From IMG/VR virus record IMGVR_UViG_3300008110_005229, positions 1 to 48,479 of that record: a DNA stretch of 48,479 nt; one strand, given 5' to 3'. The position numbers and the translations under genes were made by a program. A model generated the notes under the pieces. It was given only the letters and a program-made list of their open reading frames with translations. It did not search any database and had not been told where the DNA came from. This DNA is from a virus. Each line of letters starts with the position of its first letter. The first letter of the stretch is position 1. This document shows positions 25,464 to 33,260 of the stretch, piece after piece.

Positions 25464-25997
25464 ATGATACGCTTTATAAAATTATTACTAATAGCCCTAG
25501 GATTAGCCATTGTTGGCTTGATTGGCTACAAAGCTGTTATGTATAAACTTGATGCCAGTAGGCAGACAAGTTTTATAAAAGGAACCGCAGTTACCGCTGA
25601 AGTGCGTAACAAACAATTAGAGTGTCTTGCTCGTAACATTTATTACGAAGCAGGCGGCGAGCCTTTTGAAGGTAAAGTTGCTGTGGCACAGGTTACTATT
25701 AACCGAGCCAACAGTGGAAAATTTCCCGAAGATATTTGTAGGGTGATTTATCAAAAGAATGTAGTCTACGACAAAGTAGTTTGCCAATTCAGTTGGTATT
25801 GTGAAAGCCCTAGTGGAATTAAACCACGCAATGCGGCTGTTTACAAAGAATCTGAAATTGTAGCACGACAGGTCCTTTTGGAGAACTTTAGATTGCCTAG
25901 TTTGAAAGATGCATTGTACTTTCATGCTACGCATATAAACCCCAAATGGAACAAAGAAAAAGTAGCAGTTATTGGTGGTCATATTTTTTATAAATGA
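25464..25997 (+). CDS. SleB-type cell-wall hydrolase with N-terminal membrane anchor
   Basis: A 177-residue likely endolysin. Residues 5-27 form a hydrophobic signal-anchor, so it may be exported by the host Sec system. Residues 54 onward (CLARNIYYEAGGEPFEGKVAVAQVTINR) are the SleB/hydrolase_2 catalytic domain with E62 and E66, followed by VVCQFSWYC. It should cut peptidoglycan late in infection. The next gene overlaps it and is a membrane protein, a natural lysis partner. Confidence 0.85.
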   Translation: MIRFIKLLLIALGLAIVGLIGYKAVMYKLDASRQTSFIKGTAVTAEVRNKQLECLARNIYYEAGGEPFEGKVAVAQVTINRANSGKFPEDICRVIYQKNVVYDKVVCQFSWYCESPSGIKPRNAAVYKESEIVARQVLLENFRLPSLKDALYFHATHINPKWNKEKVAVIGGHIFYK

Positions 25998-26008
25998 AAG
26001 AGGATTAT

Positions 26009-26329
26009 ATGCAAGTAAATTTGAGAGATCTAGTTAACATTCGTAAAATTATGGACAATATTCGCGAGAACATTGGTCATTTAAGTGCAGAAACTTTGGG
26101 CTGGGTAGCAGTAATTCTTATCCATTTAGCCACTATTCCTACTTTGGTTGCTGTACTTACTGGACTTACAGAAAAACTGCCCCCAGTTGACATTGTAGTA
26201 TTGATGTGGTTGGGTCTTTTTATGTTCTTTGTACGCTCAGTTATTGCAAAAGACCTACTAAACATCATTACTATTGGGTTTGGCTTCTTTGTACAAGCGG
26301 TATTACTGGCCCTAATCGTTTTTAAATGA
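26009..26329 (+). CDS. Three-helix membrane protein, holin candidate
   Basis: I chose the ATG at 26009, which has AGAGGA four bases upstream; the ATG at 25994 overlaps the lysin stop and would add five residues. The 106-residue product has three membrane helices: LGWVAVILIHLATIPTLVAV, VVLMWLGLFMFFV and IGFGFFVQAVLLALIVF. The position right after a cell-wall hydrolase supports a holin role, though holins are too diverse to be sure. Confidence 0.65.
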   Translation: MQVNLRDLVNIRKIMDNIRENIGHLSAETLGWVAVILIHLATIPTLVAVLTGLTEKLPPVDIVVLMWLGLFMFFVRSVIAKDLLNIITIGFGFFVQAVLLALIVFK

Positions 26330-26336
26330 ATAAATA
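26329..26336 (+). promoter_or_regulatory. T4-type late promoter variant, AATAAATA
   Basis: One mismatch to TATAAATA, 24 bp before the ATG at 26361, an ordinary late-promoter distance. Confidence 0.55.
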
Positions 26337-26360
26337 CTAGAACATTAAGGAACCTTTAAC

Positions 26361-26975
26361 ATGCCTTCAGGATTTCAACAAGACCTAAACCAACTATCGC
26401 CCGATTTTTATCGTGTGGTAATTACCATGAACGGTGGAACAGCCGCATGGAATGCAGCCAGCCCAGCCAACGGTGCTTTGAACCCGTACAACTGGGACAG
26501 CTTTGCTACTAAACCTAGTTCAGACGCCAACGGCGAAAGACTGGCTAGAGGTAATATGCGCTGGCAAGCCGTTATCGAAGAACTAACTAATCACGCTGAT
26601 GCTCAAATCATTGACGTAGAAGTTACTAGTGCAGGTAACACCGATGCAAACAATGTACCAACAGCTATTGCTTTCACAGTTAAATATGACAGAGATGAGT
26701 TTGTTCTAACTGGAGCAACTGAAATTGCCGAAACATTTACTCCAACTACAGGTGGTGCAGTGACGATTGACTCTGTGGCCAAAGCTATTAGATTTTTAGT
26801 AGCCACTGCTATCACTCGCAACGCATACACTAAAAAATGGTGGACATGGGATTATACTAATCAAAGCGGTAAATTAGCTTCTATCACAATTAATCAACCA
26901 GATACACTAGCCGATGTGTTAGATGATGTTGCAGTACAAATACTAGACGGAACTGAGTTAGTATCCACTGTTTAA
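26361..26975 (+). CDS. Virion structural protein
   Basis: A 204-residue Ala/Thr/Asn-rich protein with a WTWDYTNQSGK segment near residue 155 and a MPSGFQQDLNQL start. It has its own late promoter. The composition is like that of the virion gene at 5844. Proteins with this start are found in marine T4-like phages as structural components. The exact location is unknown. Confidence 0.6.
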   Translation: MPSGFQQDLNQLSPDFYRVVITMNGGTAAWNAASPANGALNPYNWDSFATKPSSDANGERLARGNMRWQAVIEELTNHADAQIIDVEVTSAGNTDANNVPTAIAFTVKYDRDEFVLTGATEIAETFTPTTGGAVTIDSVAKAIRFLVATAITRNAYTKKWWTWDYTNQSGKLASITINQPDTLADVLDDVAVQILDGTELVSTV

Positions 26976-26982
26976 GGATAAA

Positions 26983-28116
26983 ATGATTTTAGCCTGGCTA
27001 TTACTGCTTACCGGCCTCACCATTTCAGCAGTCGCGATCTATTACTCTGTAATAGGTCTGGCTGCTATTTTTGCCGCTGCCACTATTCCCATCTACATTA
27101 TGGGTGGCAGTTTGGAAGTGGCAAAGTTGGTCTGTGCTAGTTGGTTAAAAGCAAACTGGGACCGAGCACCCCTGTTCATGAAATCATACATGATTGCGGC
27201 AGTGGTGGTACTTATGTTTATTACTAGCATGGGCATATTTGGTTTCTTATCAAAAGCTCATACTGATCAAAGTCTAGTTAGCGGTGATGTTCAAAGTAAG
27301 ATTGCTATCTACGATGAAAAAATCAAAACTGCAAAAGACAATATTGACGCTAACCGCAAGCAACTTAAACAGATGGATGAAGCTGTCGACCAAGTCATGG
27401 CACGAAGTTCAGATGAAAAAGGTGCTGACAAATCAAACGCTATCCGCAGGTCGCAACAACGTGACCGTGCAAACATTGCCAAAGACATTGAAGCCAATCA
27501 GAAGCTTATTGCTAAACTCAATGACGAAGCCGCACCAATTCGTGCAGAGGTGCGTAAAGTTGAAGCTGAAGTAGGCCCTATCAAATACATTGCTAAATTA
27601 GTTTACAGTGATGATCCAGATACCAACATGCTCGAAAAAGCAGTTACCTGGGTTATTATTCTTATTGTAGCAGTATTCGATCCATTGGCTGTTATCATGC
27701 TATTGGCTGCTCAAATGACCTTTGGTTGGTATAGAGAGCAAAAAGAACAAGGGAATAAACCCGATGCTTGGGTTGCTGATGTAGGTGAAAAACCCACTCA
27801 AGAAGAAAAAGACGACTTCTTACCAACCTATGAAGAAATAACTCCCAAAGAAGAACCTAAAGAGCCTGCTCCACATCATCCAGATACACACCCGTATCTT
27901 AAGCAAGGATTCGCATATCCAGCAGACTGGGCATTTCATCCGCCTATTGTAGCTACTGATCCTGAAGAAGCTCAACAGCCATTGACAGTTGATACTACAG
28001 AAGTTAAAGTAGACGAACCTGCTTACAAAATACTACCCGAGTTAGAAGAAGAGTCAAAAAAAAAGACTTTCATGATCAAGGAAAACGGGGTACAGATAGT
28101 GAAGAACAAACAATAA
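26983..28116 (+). CDS. Large membrane/coiled-coil protein, contains an A9 slippery run
   Basis: A 377-residue protein. Two or three membrane helices lie before residue 90, a long Lys/Asp-rich coiled coil spans about 100-200, and another membrane pair sits at about 220-245 (WVIILIVAVFDPLAVIMLLAAQM). The tail is Pro/Glu-rich. This arrangement is common in marine T4-like phages. Near the end it reads tcA AAA AAA AAg and stops 17 codons later, while the -1 frame stays open for 105 codons (see next entry). That is the same run and phase as in the gene at 12916. Confidence 0.7.
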   Translation: MILAWLLLLTGLTISAVAIYYSVIGLAAIFAAATIPIYIMGGSLEVAKLVCASWLKANWDRAPLFMKSYMIAAVVVLMFITSMGIFGFLSKAHTDQSLVSGDVQSKIAIYDEKIKTAKDNIDANRKQLKQMDEAVDQVMARSSDEKGADKSNAIRRSQQRDRANIAKDIEANQKLIAKLNDEAAPIRAEVRKVEAEVGPIKYIAKLVYSDDPDTNMLEKAVTWVIILIVAVFDPLAVIMLLAAQMTFGWYREQKEQGNKPDAWVADVGEKPTQEEKDDFLPTYEEITPKEEPKEPAPHHPDTHPYLKQGFAYPADWAFHPPIVATDPEEAQQPLTVDTTEVKVDEPAYKILPELEEESKKKTFMIKENGVQIVKNKQ

Positions 28117-28376
28117 CTTACATTCAAAATGCTGAACAAAGCCCAGGCACACTTTGGAGTAGAATACTCAACAAGGATCAATTAAATCCATCGGACAGAC
28201 TATATAAAGAGTACAGCGAACATGAATTTAAAGGATTGCTTGTTGACGAAACTGTAGAACCAGAGTTGGCAGAATTTGTAAAAAGAATACAAGAAAAAGG
28301 ACCAAAGTTTAGTATCTACAATAAAGAACAGTTAGAATACTTTGCTCAAAGAATTTATGAACTTCGGAAAAATTAA
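28062..28376 (+). CDS. -1 frame extension of the 26983 gene
   Basis: From the A9 run at 28056-28064 the -1 frame is open to the TAA at 28374. It encodes a protein-like stretch including SEEQTITYIQNAEQSPGTLW, SDRLYKEYSEHEFKGLLVD and KEQLEYFAQRIYELRKN. There is no ATG start or ribosome site in the first part. Its end overlaps the next gene's ATG by 20 bp, the packing expected of a real gene. It is best explained as a C-terminal extension made by -1 frameshifting or transcript slippage, or by a one-base homopolymer error in the assembly. Confidence 0.65.
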   Translation, partial: KDFHDQGKRGTDSEEQTITYIQNAEQSPGTLWSRILNKDQLNPSDRLYKEYSEHEFKGLLVDETVEPELAEFVKRIQEKGPKFSIYNKEQLEYFAQRIYELRKN

Positions 28377-28773
28377 TCTTATTACTCCACCAGACACATT
28401 GTTTAATAACAATCCAGGATACTTACTAGTTAAACCTAGCACCAAACTCAAAGTACAATTCCAAACTATATTAAGTGCAATTGACATTGATATCAATGTT
28501 TATGTATATGATTCTGACGAAGCAGATATAGCATGGATGTTGAACGCAGCCAATAATGCAGACTTTATTATCATTGACATTGATAACTGTGACTCAATTA
28601 CTAAAAATTTTGTGAGCTTGTTGTTAACTAATTCTAATACCTACTACATGACCAGTGATGAAATCACACCTTGGAGCCTGATAAGTAGAAATAGAATATA
28701 TAATTTAGACTGGATTTTAGAAGCCATTAAAACCATCGAGGAAGATGAAGAGGATGAAGATGAGAGAGAATAA
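28357..28773 (+). CDS. Hypothetical acidic protein
   Basis: I chose the ATG at 28357 (MNFGKINLITPPDTL) over a TTG at 28342. The 138-residue product alternates short strands and helices (VQFQTILSAIDIDINVYVYDSD, ADFIIIDIDNCD) like a Rossmann-type domain and ends in a run of acidic residues. It overlaps the -1 extension before it and the bS21 gene after it. No function is recognised. Confidence 0.6.
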   Translation: MNFGKINLITPPDTLFNNNPGYLLVKPSTKLKVQFQTILSAIDIDINVYVYDSDEADIAWMLNAANNADFIIIDIDNCDSITKNFVSLLLTNSNTYYMTSDEITPWSLISRNRIYNLDWILEAIKTIEEDEEDEDERE

Positions 28774-29002
28774 TACCCCAAGGTCATTTGGAACAACCGT
28801 TTATTTAAGAGACGGTGAAGACGTTAACAGAGCCCTGCGTAAATTTAAAAACAAAGTTGAAGACAGCGGTAAGCTTAAAGATCTCCAAAAGAAAGAGTTC
28901 TATGAAAAGCCAACTACTACTCGTAAACGCAAAGCCAGTGCTGCCAAAGCTCGTTGGCAGAAGAAGCTCAAAGACCAGCAATTACCTAAAAAATTCTATT
29001 GA
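28760..29002 (+). CDS. rpsU: Ribosomal protein bS21
   Basis: An 80-residue small-subunit ribosomal protein. TTVYLRDGEDVNRALRKFKN is the typical bS21 opening, followed by a basic helix rich in Lys/Arg (TTRKRKASAAKARWQKK). I chose the ATG at 28760, six bases after GAGG; earlier in-frame ATGs at 28745 and 28754 add a few residues. bS21 is near the anti-Shine-Dalgarno site and affects initiation. Phage copies, known in several marine phages, are thought to enter host ribosomes and favour phage mRNAs. Confidence 0.9.
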   Translation: MRENNTPRSFGTTVYLRDGEDVNRALRKFKNKVEDSGKLKDLQKKEFYEKPTTTRKRKASAAKARWQKKLKDQQLPKKFY

Positions 29003-29027
29003 CATTCTATCTGTTATTTGCTATAAT
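28999..29027 (+). promoter_or_regulatory. Consensus sigma70 promoter
   Basis: TTGACA (28999-29004), 17 bp spacer, TATAAT (29022-29027). The leader to the ATG at 29056 includes GTTCTT pairing with AAGAAC (29047-29052) over the ribosome site. Confidence 0.85.
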
Positions 29028-29055
29028 ATAAGTTCTTAATTTTAGAAAGAACATA

Positions 29056-29643
29056 ATGGCAAAAACAGATATAATGATCGATTTAGAAACATTGGCAACA
29101 TCTCCAGATGCTGCCATTCTTACGATCGGCGCAGTAAAATTTGATCCGTTTGGTGATGATATCAACGAGCCAAATTGCGACAAGTTTTACGTTAAAGTTG
29201 ACCTTGACAGTTGTGATCGAATTGGGCTAGTAACACACGATGATACTATTGCTTGGTGGGCCAATCAAAGCAAAGAAGCACAAGAAGAAGCATTTAGTCC
29301 AGATAACAGAATTGACATTGTTGATGCTATGAATCAACTGTACAAATTTTGCTGGGGTGCTAAACGTGTATGGTCACATGGTGCAAGTTTTGACGTAGTG
29401 ATATGTGAACATATCTTTGGCAAGATTCAAAAAGCAGTTCCTTGGAAATTCTGGGAAGTCCGCTGTACACGTACTCTTTTTGATATTGGTATTAATCCTG
29501 AACGTCCTCCTGTGTTAAAACATCACGCATTGGAAGATGCTTGGAATCAAGCAGTTGGAGTACAACATGTATTCCAAAAATTAAGAGGATCGACACAGTA
29601 TGACGGAAAAATGATTCAGCCGTTTGCTAGAGAAGGAAGATAA
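29056..29643 (+). CDS. DexA-like 3'-5' exonuclease
   Basis: A 195-residue DEDD-type exonuclease. IMIDLETLA holds the first D-x-E, a SHGASFDVV segment the second Asp, and HHALEDAWNQ the last His and Asp. The layout is like T4 exonuclease A (DexA) and Rv2179c-type exoribonucleases. It may degrade host RNA or DNA ends. It has its own perfect promoter, like the exonuclease at 14182, so early expression is likely. Confidence 0.85.
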   Translation: MAKTDIMIDLETLATSPDAAILTIGAVKFDPFGDDINEPNCDKFYVKVDLDSCDRIGLVTHDDTIAWWANQSKEAQEEAFSPDNRIDIVDAMNQLYKFCWGAKRVWSHGASFDVVICEHIFGKIQKAVPWKFWEVRCTRTLFDIGINPERPPVLKHHALEDAWNQAVGVQHVFQKLRGSTQYDGKMIQPFAREGR

Positions 29644-29644
29644 C

Positions 29645-29929
29645 ATGGACAGTCAAACAAAAGAAGTAATGGATATTCTGCAAGAAGAATGTGCAGAAGT
29701 AATTCAAGCAGTAAGTAAAATTAGTCGCTTTGGACTTGATAACTACAAGCCTGGAAAACCTAAAACTAATCGTGAGCACCTAGAAGAAGAACTAGGTGAC
29801 ATGTTGGCTATGATCGATATTTTGCATAGTATGGATATTGTCAGCTATGCTAATATTGAACGAGCACAGGCTGCTAAAATAGAAAAACTTAAAAAATGGT
29901 CAAATATTCAAAATTTAGAGAATATCTGA
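29645..29929 (+). CDS. MazG-like nucleotide pyrophosphohydrolase
   Basis: I chose the ATG at 29645 after GGAAG, rather than a TTG-led longer form. The 94-residue product has EECAEVIQAVSK and EELGDMLAMIDIL, the EExxE...ExxD metal-binding pattern of MazG-type enzymes. They cleave nucleotide triphosphates, and phage copies have been proposed to reset host (p)ppGpp or the nucleotide pool. It lies directly behind the exonuclease gene. Confidence 0.82.
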   Translation: MDSQTKEVMDILQEECAEVIQAVSKISRFGLDNYKPGKPKTNREHLEEELGDMLAMIDILHSMDIVSYANIERAQAAKIEKLKKWSNIQNLENI

Positions 29930-29937
29930 TATAAATA
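29930..29937 (+). promoter_or_regulatory. T4-type late promoter, TATAAATA
   Basis: Perfect box overlapping the end of the MazG gene, 56 bp before the dnaK start. Confidence 0.65.
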
Positions 29938-29942
29938 AATTT

Positions 29943-29992
29943 GTAGAGCGCCGTAAGGGCCTACATATTCTTGCTTAATTAAGGAGAAAATT
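29943..29992 (+). promoter_or_regulatory. dnaK leader with possible RNA thermometer
   Basis: GTAG (29943-29946) can pair with CTAC (29961-29964) around a GTAA loop. TTCTT (29968-29972) can then pair with AAGGA (29981-29985) of the ribosome site. The same TTCTTGCTTAA before AAGGAGA recurs in the hsp20 leader. A U-rich strand masking the ribosome site is the plan of fourU-type thermometers. Inference only. Confidence 0.45.
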
Positions 29993-31876
29993 ATGAGCAA
30001 AGTCATCGGTATCGATTTAGGTACCACAAATTCATGCGTAGCCGTTATTGAAAACGGTGTCACAAAAGTAATCGAAAACAGCGAAGGCGCACGTACTACA
30101 CCTAGTATTGTTGCATACGCAAACGATGAAATCCTAGTAGGTGCTTCAGCAAAGCGTCAAGCAGTAACAAATCCTAAAAATACAATCTATGCAGCCAAGC
30201 GTCTTATTGGACGTAAGTTCGATGAGAAGGCTGTACAAAAAGACATTGAACTAATGCCTTACACTATTATCAAAGCTGATAACGGTGATGCATGGGTTAA
30301 GGTTGAAGATAAGAAATTAGCGCCGCCCCAGATTTCAGCTGAAGTGCTACGCAAAATGAAAAAGACTGCGGAAGACTACTTGGGTACAACTGTTACTCAG
30401 GCAGTTATCACGGTCCCTGCATACTTCAACGACAGCCAACGACAGGCTACTAAAGATGCTGGTAAGATTGCAGGACTTGAAGTACTGCGTATTATCAACG
30501 AACCCACTGCGGCCGCATTGGCCTATGGTGTTGACAAACAAGACAAGCAGGATCGCAAGATTGCTGTCTATGACTTGGGTGGTGGCACATTTGATGTATC
30601 TATCATTGAAATTGCCAACGTTGATGGCGACAAACAAATTGAAGTATTGAGTACTAACGGTGATACATTCCTAGGCGGTGAAGACTTTGATCAAAGGCTT
30701 ATGGACTATCTGGTTGATGAATTCCTCAAAGACTCAGGTTTTGATCTTACCAAAGATGTGCTGGCACTACAGCGTTTAAAAGATGCCGCTGAAAAAGCCA
30801 AGATTGAATTGTCTAGCACACAACAAACATCTGTAAACTTGCCCTACGTCACAGCTGATGCCACTGGTCCTAAACACCTTAATGTAAACATCAGCAGAGC
30901 AAAGCTTGAACAGTTAGTTGATGAACTGGTCCAACGTAGTTTAGAACCTTGCCGCCAGGCTATGAAAGATGCTAATGTAACTCCAGCAGACATTGATGAA
31001 GTTATCCTTGTTGGTGGACAAACACGCATGCCTAAAGTACAAGAAGCAGTTGAGAAATTGTTTGGCAAGGCTCCACGTAAAGACGTTAACCCAGATGAAG
31101 CAGTGGCCGCAGGTGCTGCCATCCAAGGTTCAGTACTAGCTGGCGATCGCACAGACGTTTTATTGTTAGACGTAACACCATTAAGTCTTGGTATCGAAAC
31201 TATGGGCGGTGTGTTTACTAAATTGATCAGTAAGAATACAACTATCCCTACAAAGCATAGCCAAGTGTTTTCAACAGCAGAAGATAATCAACCTGCTGTT
31301 ACAATCAAAGTAGGACAGGGGGAGCGTGAGCTTTTCCAGTACAATAAACTATTAGGTGAATTTAACCTAGAAGGTATTGCACCAGCTCGTAGAGGTACTC
31401 CGCAGATTGAAGTTACACTAGACATTGATGCCAACGGTATCTTAAATGTAAACGCCAAAGATAAAAACACTGGTAAAGAAAACAAGATTACAATTAAAGC
31501 CAATTCAGGATTATCCGATGATGAGATTCAACAAATGGTTCGTGATGCTGAAGCCAATGCAGAGTCAGATAAAAAGCAAAAGGATTTAATTGAAGCTAGA
31601 AATCAAGCCGAAGGACAGTTGCACAATCTACGCAGTGATATGAAAGATGTAGAGAGTCAACTTACTGAAGAAGAAAAGACTGCGGCTAATGAAGCATTTG
31701 CCAAAGTAGAAGAAGCTATCAAAGGCACTGACACAGAAACAATTACTAAATCAGTAGAAGATTTGTTTACTGCCGGTATGCCAATTATGAAAGCTAAATC
31801 CACTGCCAGCACAGAAAGCCCATCTCAAACTACAGTTGATGCAGAAGTAACTGAAGTTAAAGAAAAAGCTGCATAA
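29993..31876 (+). CDS. dnaK: Hsp70 chaperone DnaK
   Basis: A complete 627-residue Hsp70. It opens with [17 protein letters not shown], has the [13 protein letters not shown] and [14 protein letters not shown] signatures of the ATPase domain, a [15 protein letters not shown] linker, a substrate-binding domain (about 390-505) and a helical lid. It folds proteins with DnaJ and GrpE, neither of which is in this window, so it may use host partners. The ribosome site is AAGGAG. A full-length DnaK is rare in phages. It sits directly before hsp20 and clpS. Confidence 0.97.
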   Translation: MSKVIGIDLGTTNSCVAVIENGVTKVIENSEGARTTPSIVAYANDEILVGASAKRQAVTNPKNTIYAAKRLIGRKFDEKAVQKDIELMPYTIIKADNGDAWVKVEDKKLAPPQISAEVLRKMKKTAEDYLGTTVTQAVITVPAYFNDSQRQATKDAGKIAGLEVLRIINEPTAAALAYGVDKQDKQDRKIAVYDLGGGTFDVSIIEIANVDGDKQIEVLSTNGDTFLGGEDFDQRLMDYLVDEFLKDSGFDLTKDVLALQRLKDAAEKAKIELSSTQQTSVNLPYVTADATGPKHLNVNISRAKLEQLVDELVQRSLEPCRQAMKDANVTPADIDEVILVGGQTRMPKVQEAVEKLFGKAPRKDVNPDEAVAAGAAIQGSVLAGDRTDVLLLDVTPLSLGIETMGGVFTKLISKNTTIPTKHSQVFSTAEDNQPAVTIKVGQGERELFQYNKLLGEFNLEGIAPARRGTPQIEVTLDIDANGILNVNAKDKNTGKENKITIKANSGLSDDEIQQMVRDAEANAESDKKQKDLIEARNQAEGQLHNLRSDMKDVESQLTEEEKTAANEAFAKVEEAIKGTDTETITKSVEDLFTAGMPIMKAKSTASTESPSQTTVDAEVTEVKEKAA

Positions 31877-31880
31877 AAAT

Positions 31881-31909
31881 TTGACACAGACAGACAGTAT
31901 TGTTAAAAT
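31881..31909 (+). promoter_or_regulatory. Sigma70-type promoter for hsp20
   Basis: TTGACA (31881-31886), 17 bp spacer, TAAAAT (31904-31909), 5 of 6 in the -10. The start would be near 31916. Confidence 0.75.
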
Positions 31910-31910
31910 T

Positions 31911-31963
31911 ATAGGGTGCTCAGGTGAGGCCCTATACAGTTCTTGCTTAAAAGGAGATCTAAA
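31911..31963 (+). promoter_or_regulatory. hsp20 leader with possible RNA thermometer
   Basis: TTCTT (31940-31944) can pair with AAGGA (31951-31955) of the ribosome site, loop GCTTAA. This repeats the dnaK leader almost base for base. A second stem, ATAGGG with CCCTAT (31911-31916, 31930-31935), forms only in transcripts starting upstream of the local promoter. Confidence 0.45.
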
Positions 31964-32386
31964 ATGACACAATTAAGAACTATCGACACAGCCGCTCTAG
32001 CACAATTGAGCAAAGCACTAATAGGATTTGATCGCTATTTCAGTGCACCACATCACCAAAACGGTAACTATCCTCCTCATAATATTGTAAAATATGATGA
32101 AACCCATTATGGAATTGAAATTGCTGTAGCTGGTTTTAGTAAAGAAGAAATTACAGTAGAAGTTGATCAAGATCAACTCACTGTAAAAGGACGTAAACTA
32201 AATCAAGCAGACAGTCGTTTTGAATATCTACATCGCGGGTTAGCCGCTAGAGATTTTGAACAGACATTTACTCTTGCTGAGTATATGGAGGTTTATGCGG
32301 CAGAAGTTAAGGATGGCATGCTTGTGATTGAAATCATGCGTGTTGTACCGGAAGCACTAAAACCTCGCCAAATCGAAGTTAAATAA
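31964..32386 (+). CDS. Hsp20 small heat-shock protein (IbpA type)
   Basis: A 140-residue small heat-shock protein. The start at 31964 follows AAGGAG. The alpha-crystallin domain (about 38-128) reads YGIEIAVAGFSKEEITVEV, then VKGRK and FEYLHRGLAARDFEQTFTLAEYMEV, typical of IbpA. It binds unfolding proteins and passes them to DnaK, encoded just upstream. T4-like cyanophages carry related Hsp20 genes. It has its own promoter and a terminator behind it. Confidence 0.93.
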   Translation: MTQLRTIDTAALAQLSKALIGFDRYFSAPHHQNGNYPPHNIVKYDETHYGIEIAVAGFSKEEITVEVDQDQLTVKGRKLNQADSRFEYLHRGLAARDFEQTFTLAEYMEVYAAEVKDGMLVIEIMRVVPEALKPRQIEVK

Positions 32387-32393
32387 ATATCAC

Positions 32394-32417
32394 GGGGGAG
32401 GAAACTCCCCCATTTTT
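32394..32417 (+). terminator. Intrinsic terminator after hsp20
   Basis: GGGGGAG (32394-32400), GAAA loop, CTCCCCC (32405-32411), then five T after one A. It separates hsp20 from clpS, although clpS starts only 11 bp on. Confidence 0.88.
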
Positions 32418-32427
32418 GGAGTCTATC

Positions 32428-32730
32428 ATGCCTACCACCGAAATTCAAATTGATGAAAAGATTAAAAGCAAAATTTCTGAACCTAAACGCTGGAAAGTTG
32501 TACTACTAAACGATGATACTACTCCAATGGACTTCGTCATGGGTGTACTCACAGAAATTTTTAAACACACTCAAGAGACAGCTAAAGAAATTACTCTAGA
32601 GATACATACTACAGGTAGTGGCATTGCCGGCGTCTATAGTTTTGAAATCGCTGAAGTAAAAGCAGTAGAGGCAACTCAACTAGCAAGAGCTAATGGCTTC
32701 CCACTCCAGATCAAAATGGAAGAAGAATGA
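32428..32730 (+). CDS. clpS: ClpS adaptor of the Clp protease
   Basis: A 100-residue ClpS. The start at 32428 lies six bases after GGAG. It contains WKVVLLNDDTTPMDFVMGVL, the ClpS signature with the N-degron pocket, and a VEATQLARANGFPLQI end. ClpS directs N-end-rule substrates to ClpAP and can redirect the protease away from tmRNA-tagged proteins, which may matter because this phage also encodes a tmRNA. It overlaps the heme oxygenase gene by ATGA. Confidence 0.92.
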   Translation: MPTTEIQIDEKIKSKISEPKRWKVVLLNDDTTPMDFVMGVLTEIFKHTQETAKEITLEIHTTGSGIAGVYSFEIAEVKAVEATQLARANGFPLQIKMEEE

Positions 32731-33260
32731 GCCTAAAAGAAATAACCAAAGATTTACACACAGAAGCAGAACGAACTATATTTGCCAAAAAGTTAATCAA
32801 AGGCGATCTTACCACAGAAGAATACGCTAACTATCTTTGGCAAATGGTACTTGTTTATAACGGCATTGAAGTTGCTGCCAACAGTCAGGGCATGTTAAAA
32901 AACTTACCTGATATAGAAAGAACGCACAAAATTTATCAAGACTGTATAGAACTAGTAGGTCCACATCATACACTGAAATGGAATCCCACTACTGTCGAAT
33001 ACTATCAATATCTCCTAGCATTAAACTACAATCAAGATCGTAAACATCTAGTTAAAGCACACATGTACTGCCGTCATATGGGAGACCTGTTTGGCGGACA
33101 GATGATCAAAGGTCGTGTTCCTGGCAAAGGTAAGTTCTATGAGTTCAAAGATCCAGAAGGACTCAAAATGGCCATACGTGCTGAACTTACAGATGACCTC
33201 GGAGAAGAGGCTCGCGTAGCGTTTCAATGGGCTATTAAACTTATGGAAGCACTACAGTAA
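32727..33260 (+). CDS. ho1: Heme oxygenase
   Basis: A 177-residue enzyme that opens heme to biliverdin with release of CO and iron. H11 in KDLHTEAE is the proximal heme ligand. VKAHMYCRHMGDLFGGQMI is the distal helix signature with the flexible GDxxGG motif. It is shorter than plant or cyanobacterial forms (about 240). It is co-transcribed, by ATGA and TAATG overlaps, with an aldolase-like gene and a bilin reductase, so its product is probably used for bilin synthesis. Confidence 0.92.
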   Translation: MSLKEITKDLHTEAERTIFAKKLIKGDLTTEEYANYLWQMVLVYNGIEVAANSQGMLKNLPDIERTHKIYQDCIELVGPHHTLKWNPTTVEYYQYLLALNYNQDRKHLVKAHMYCRHMGDLFGGQMIKGRVPGKGKFYEFKDPEGLKMAIRAELTDDLGEEARVAFQWAIKLMEALQ

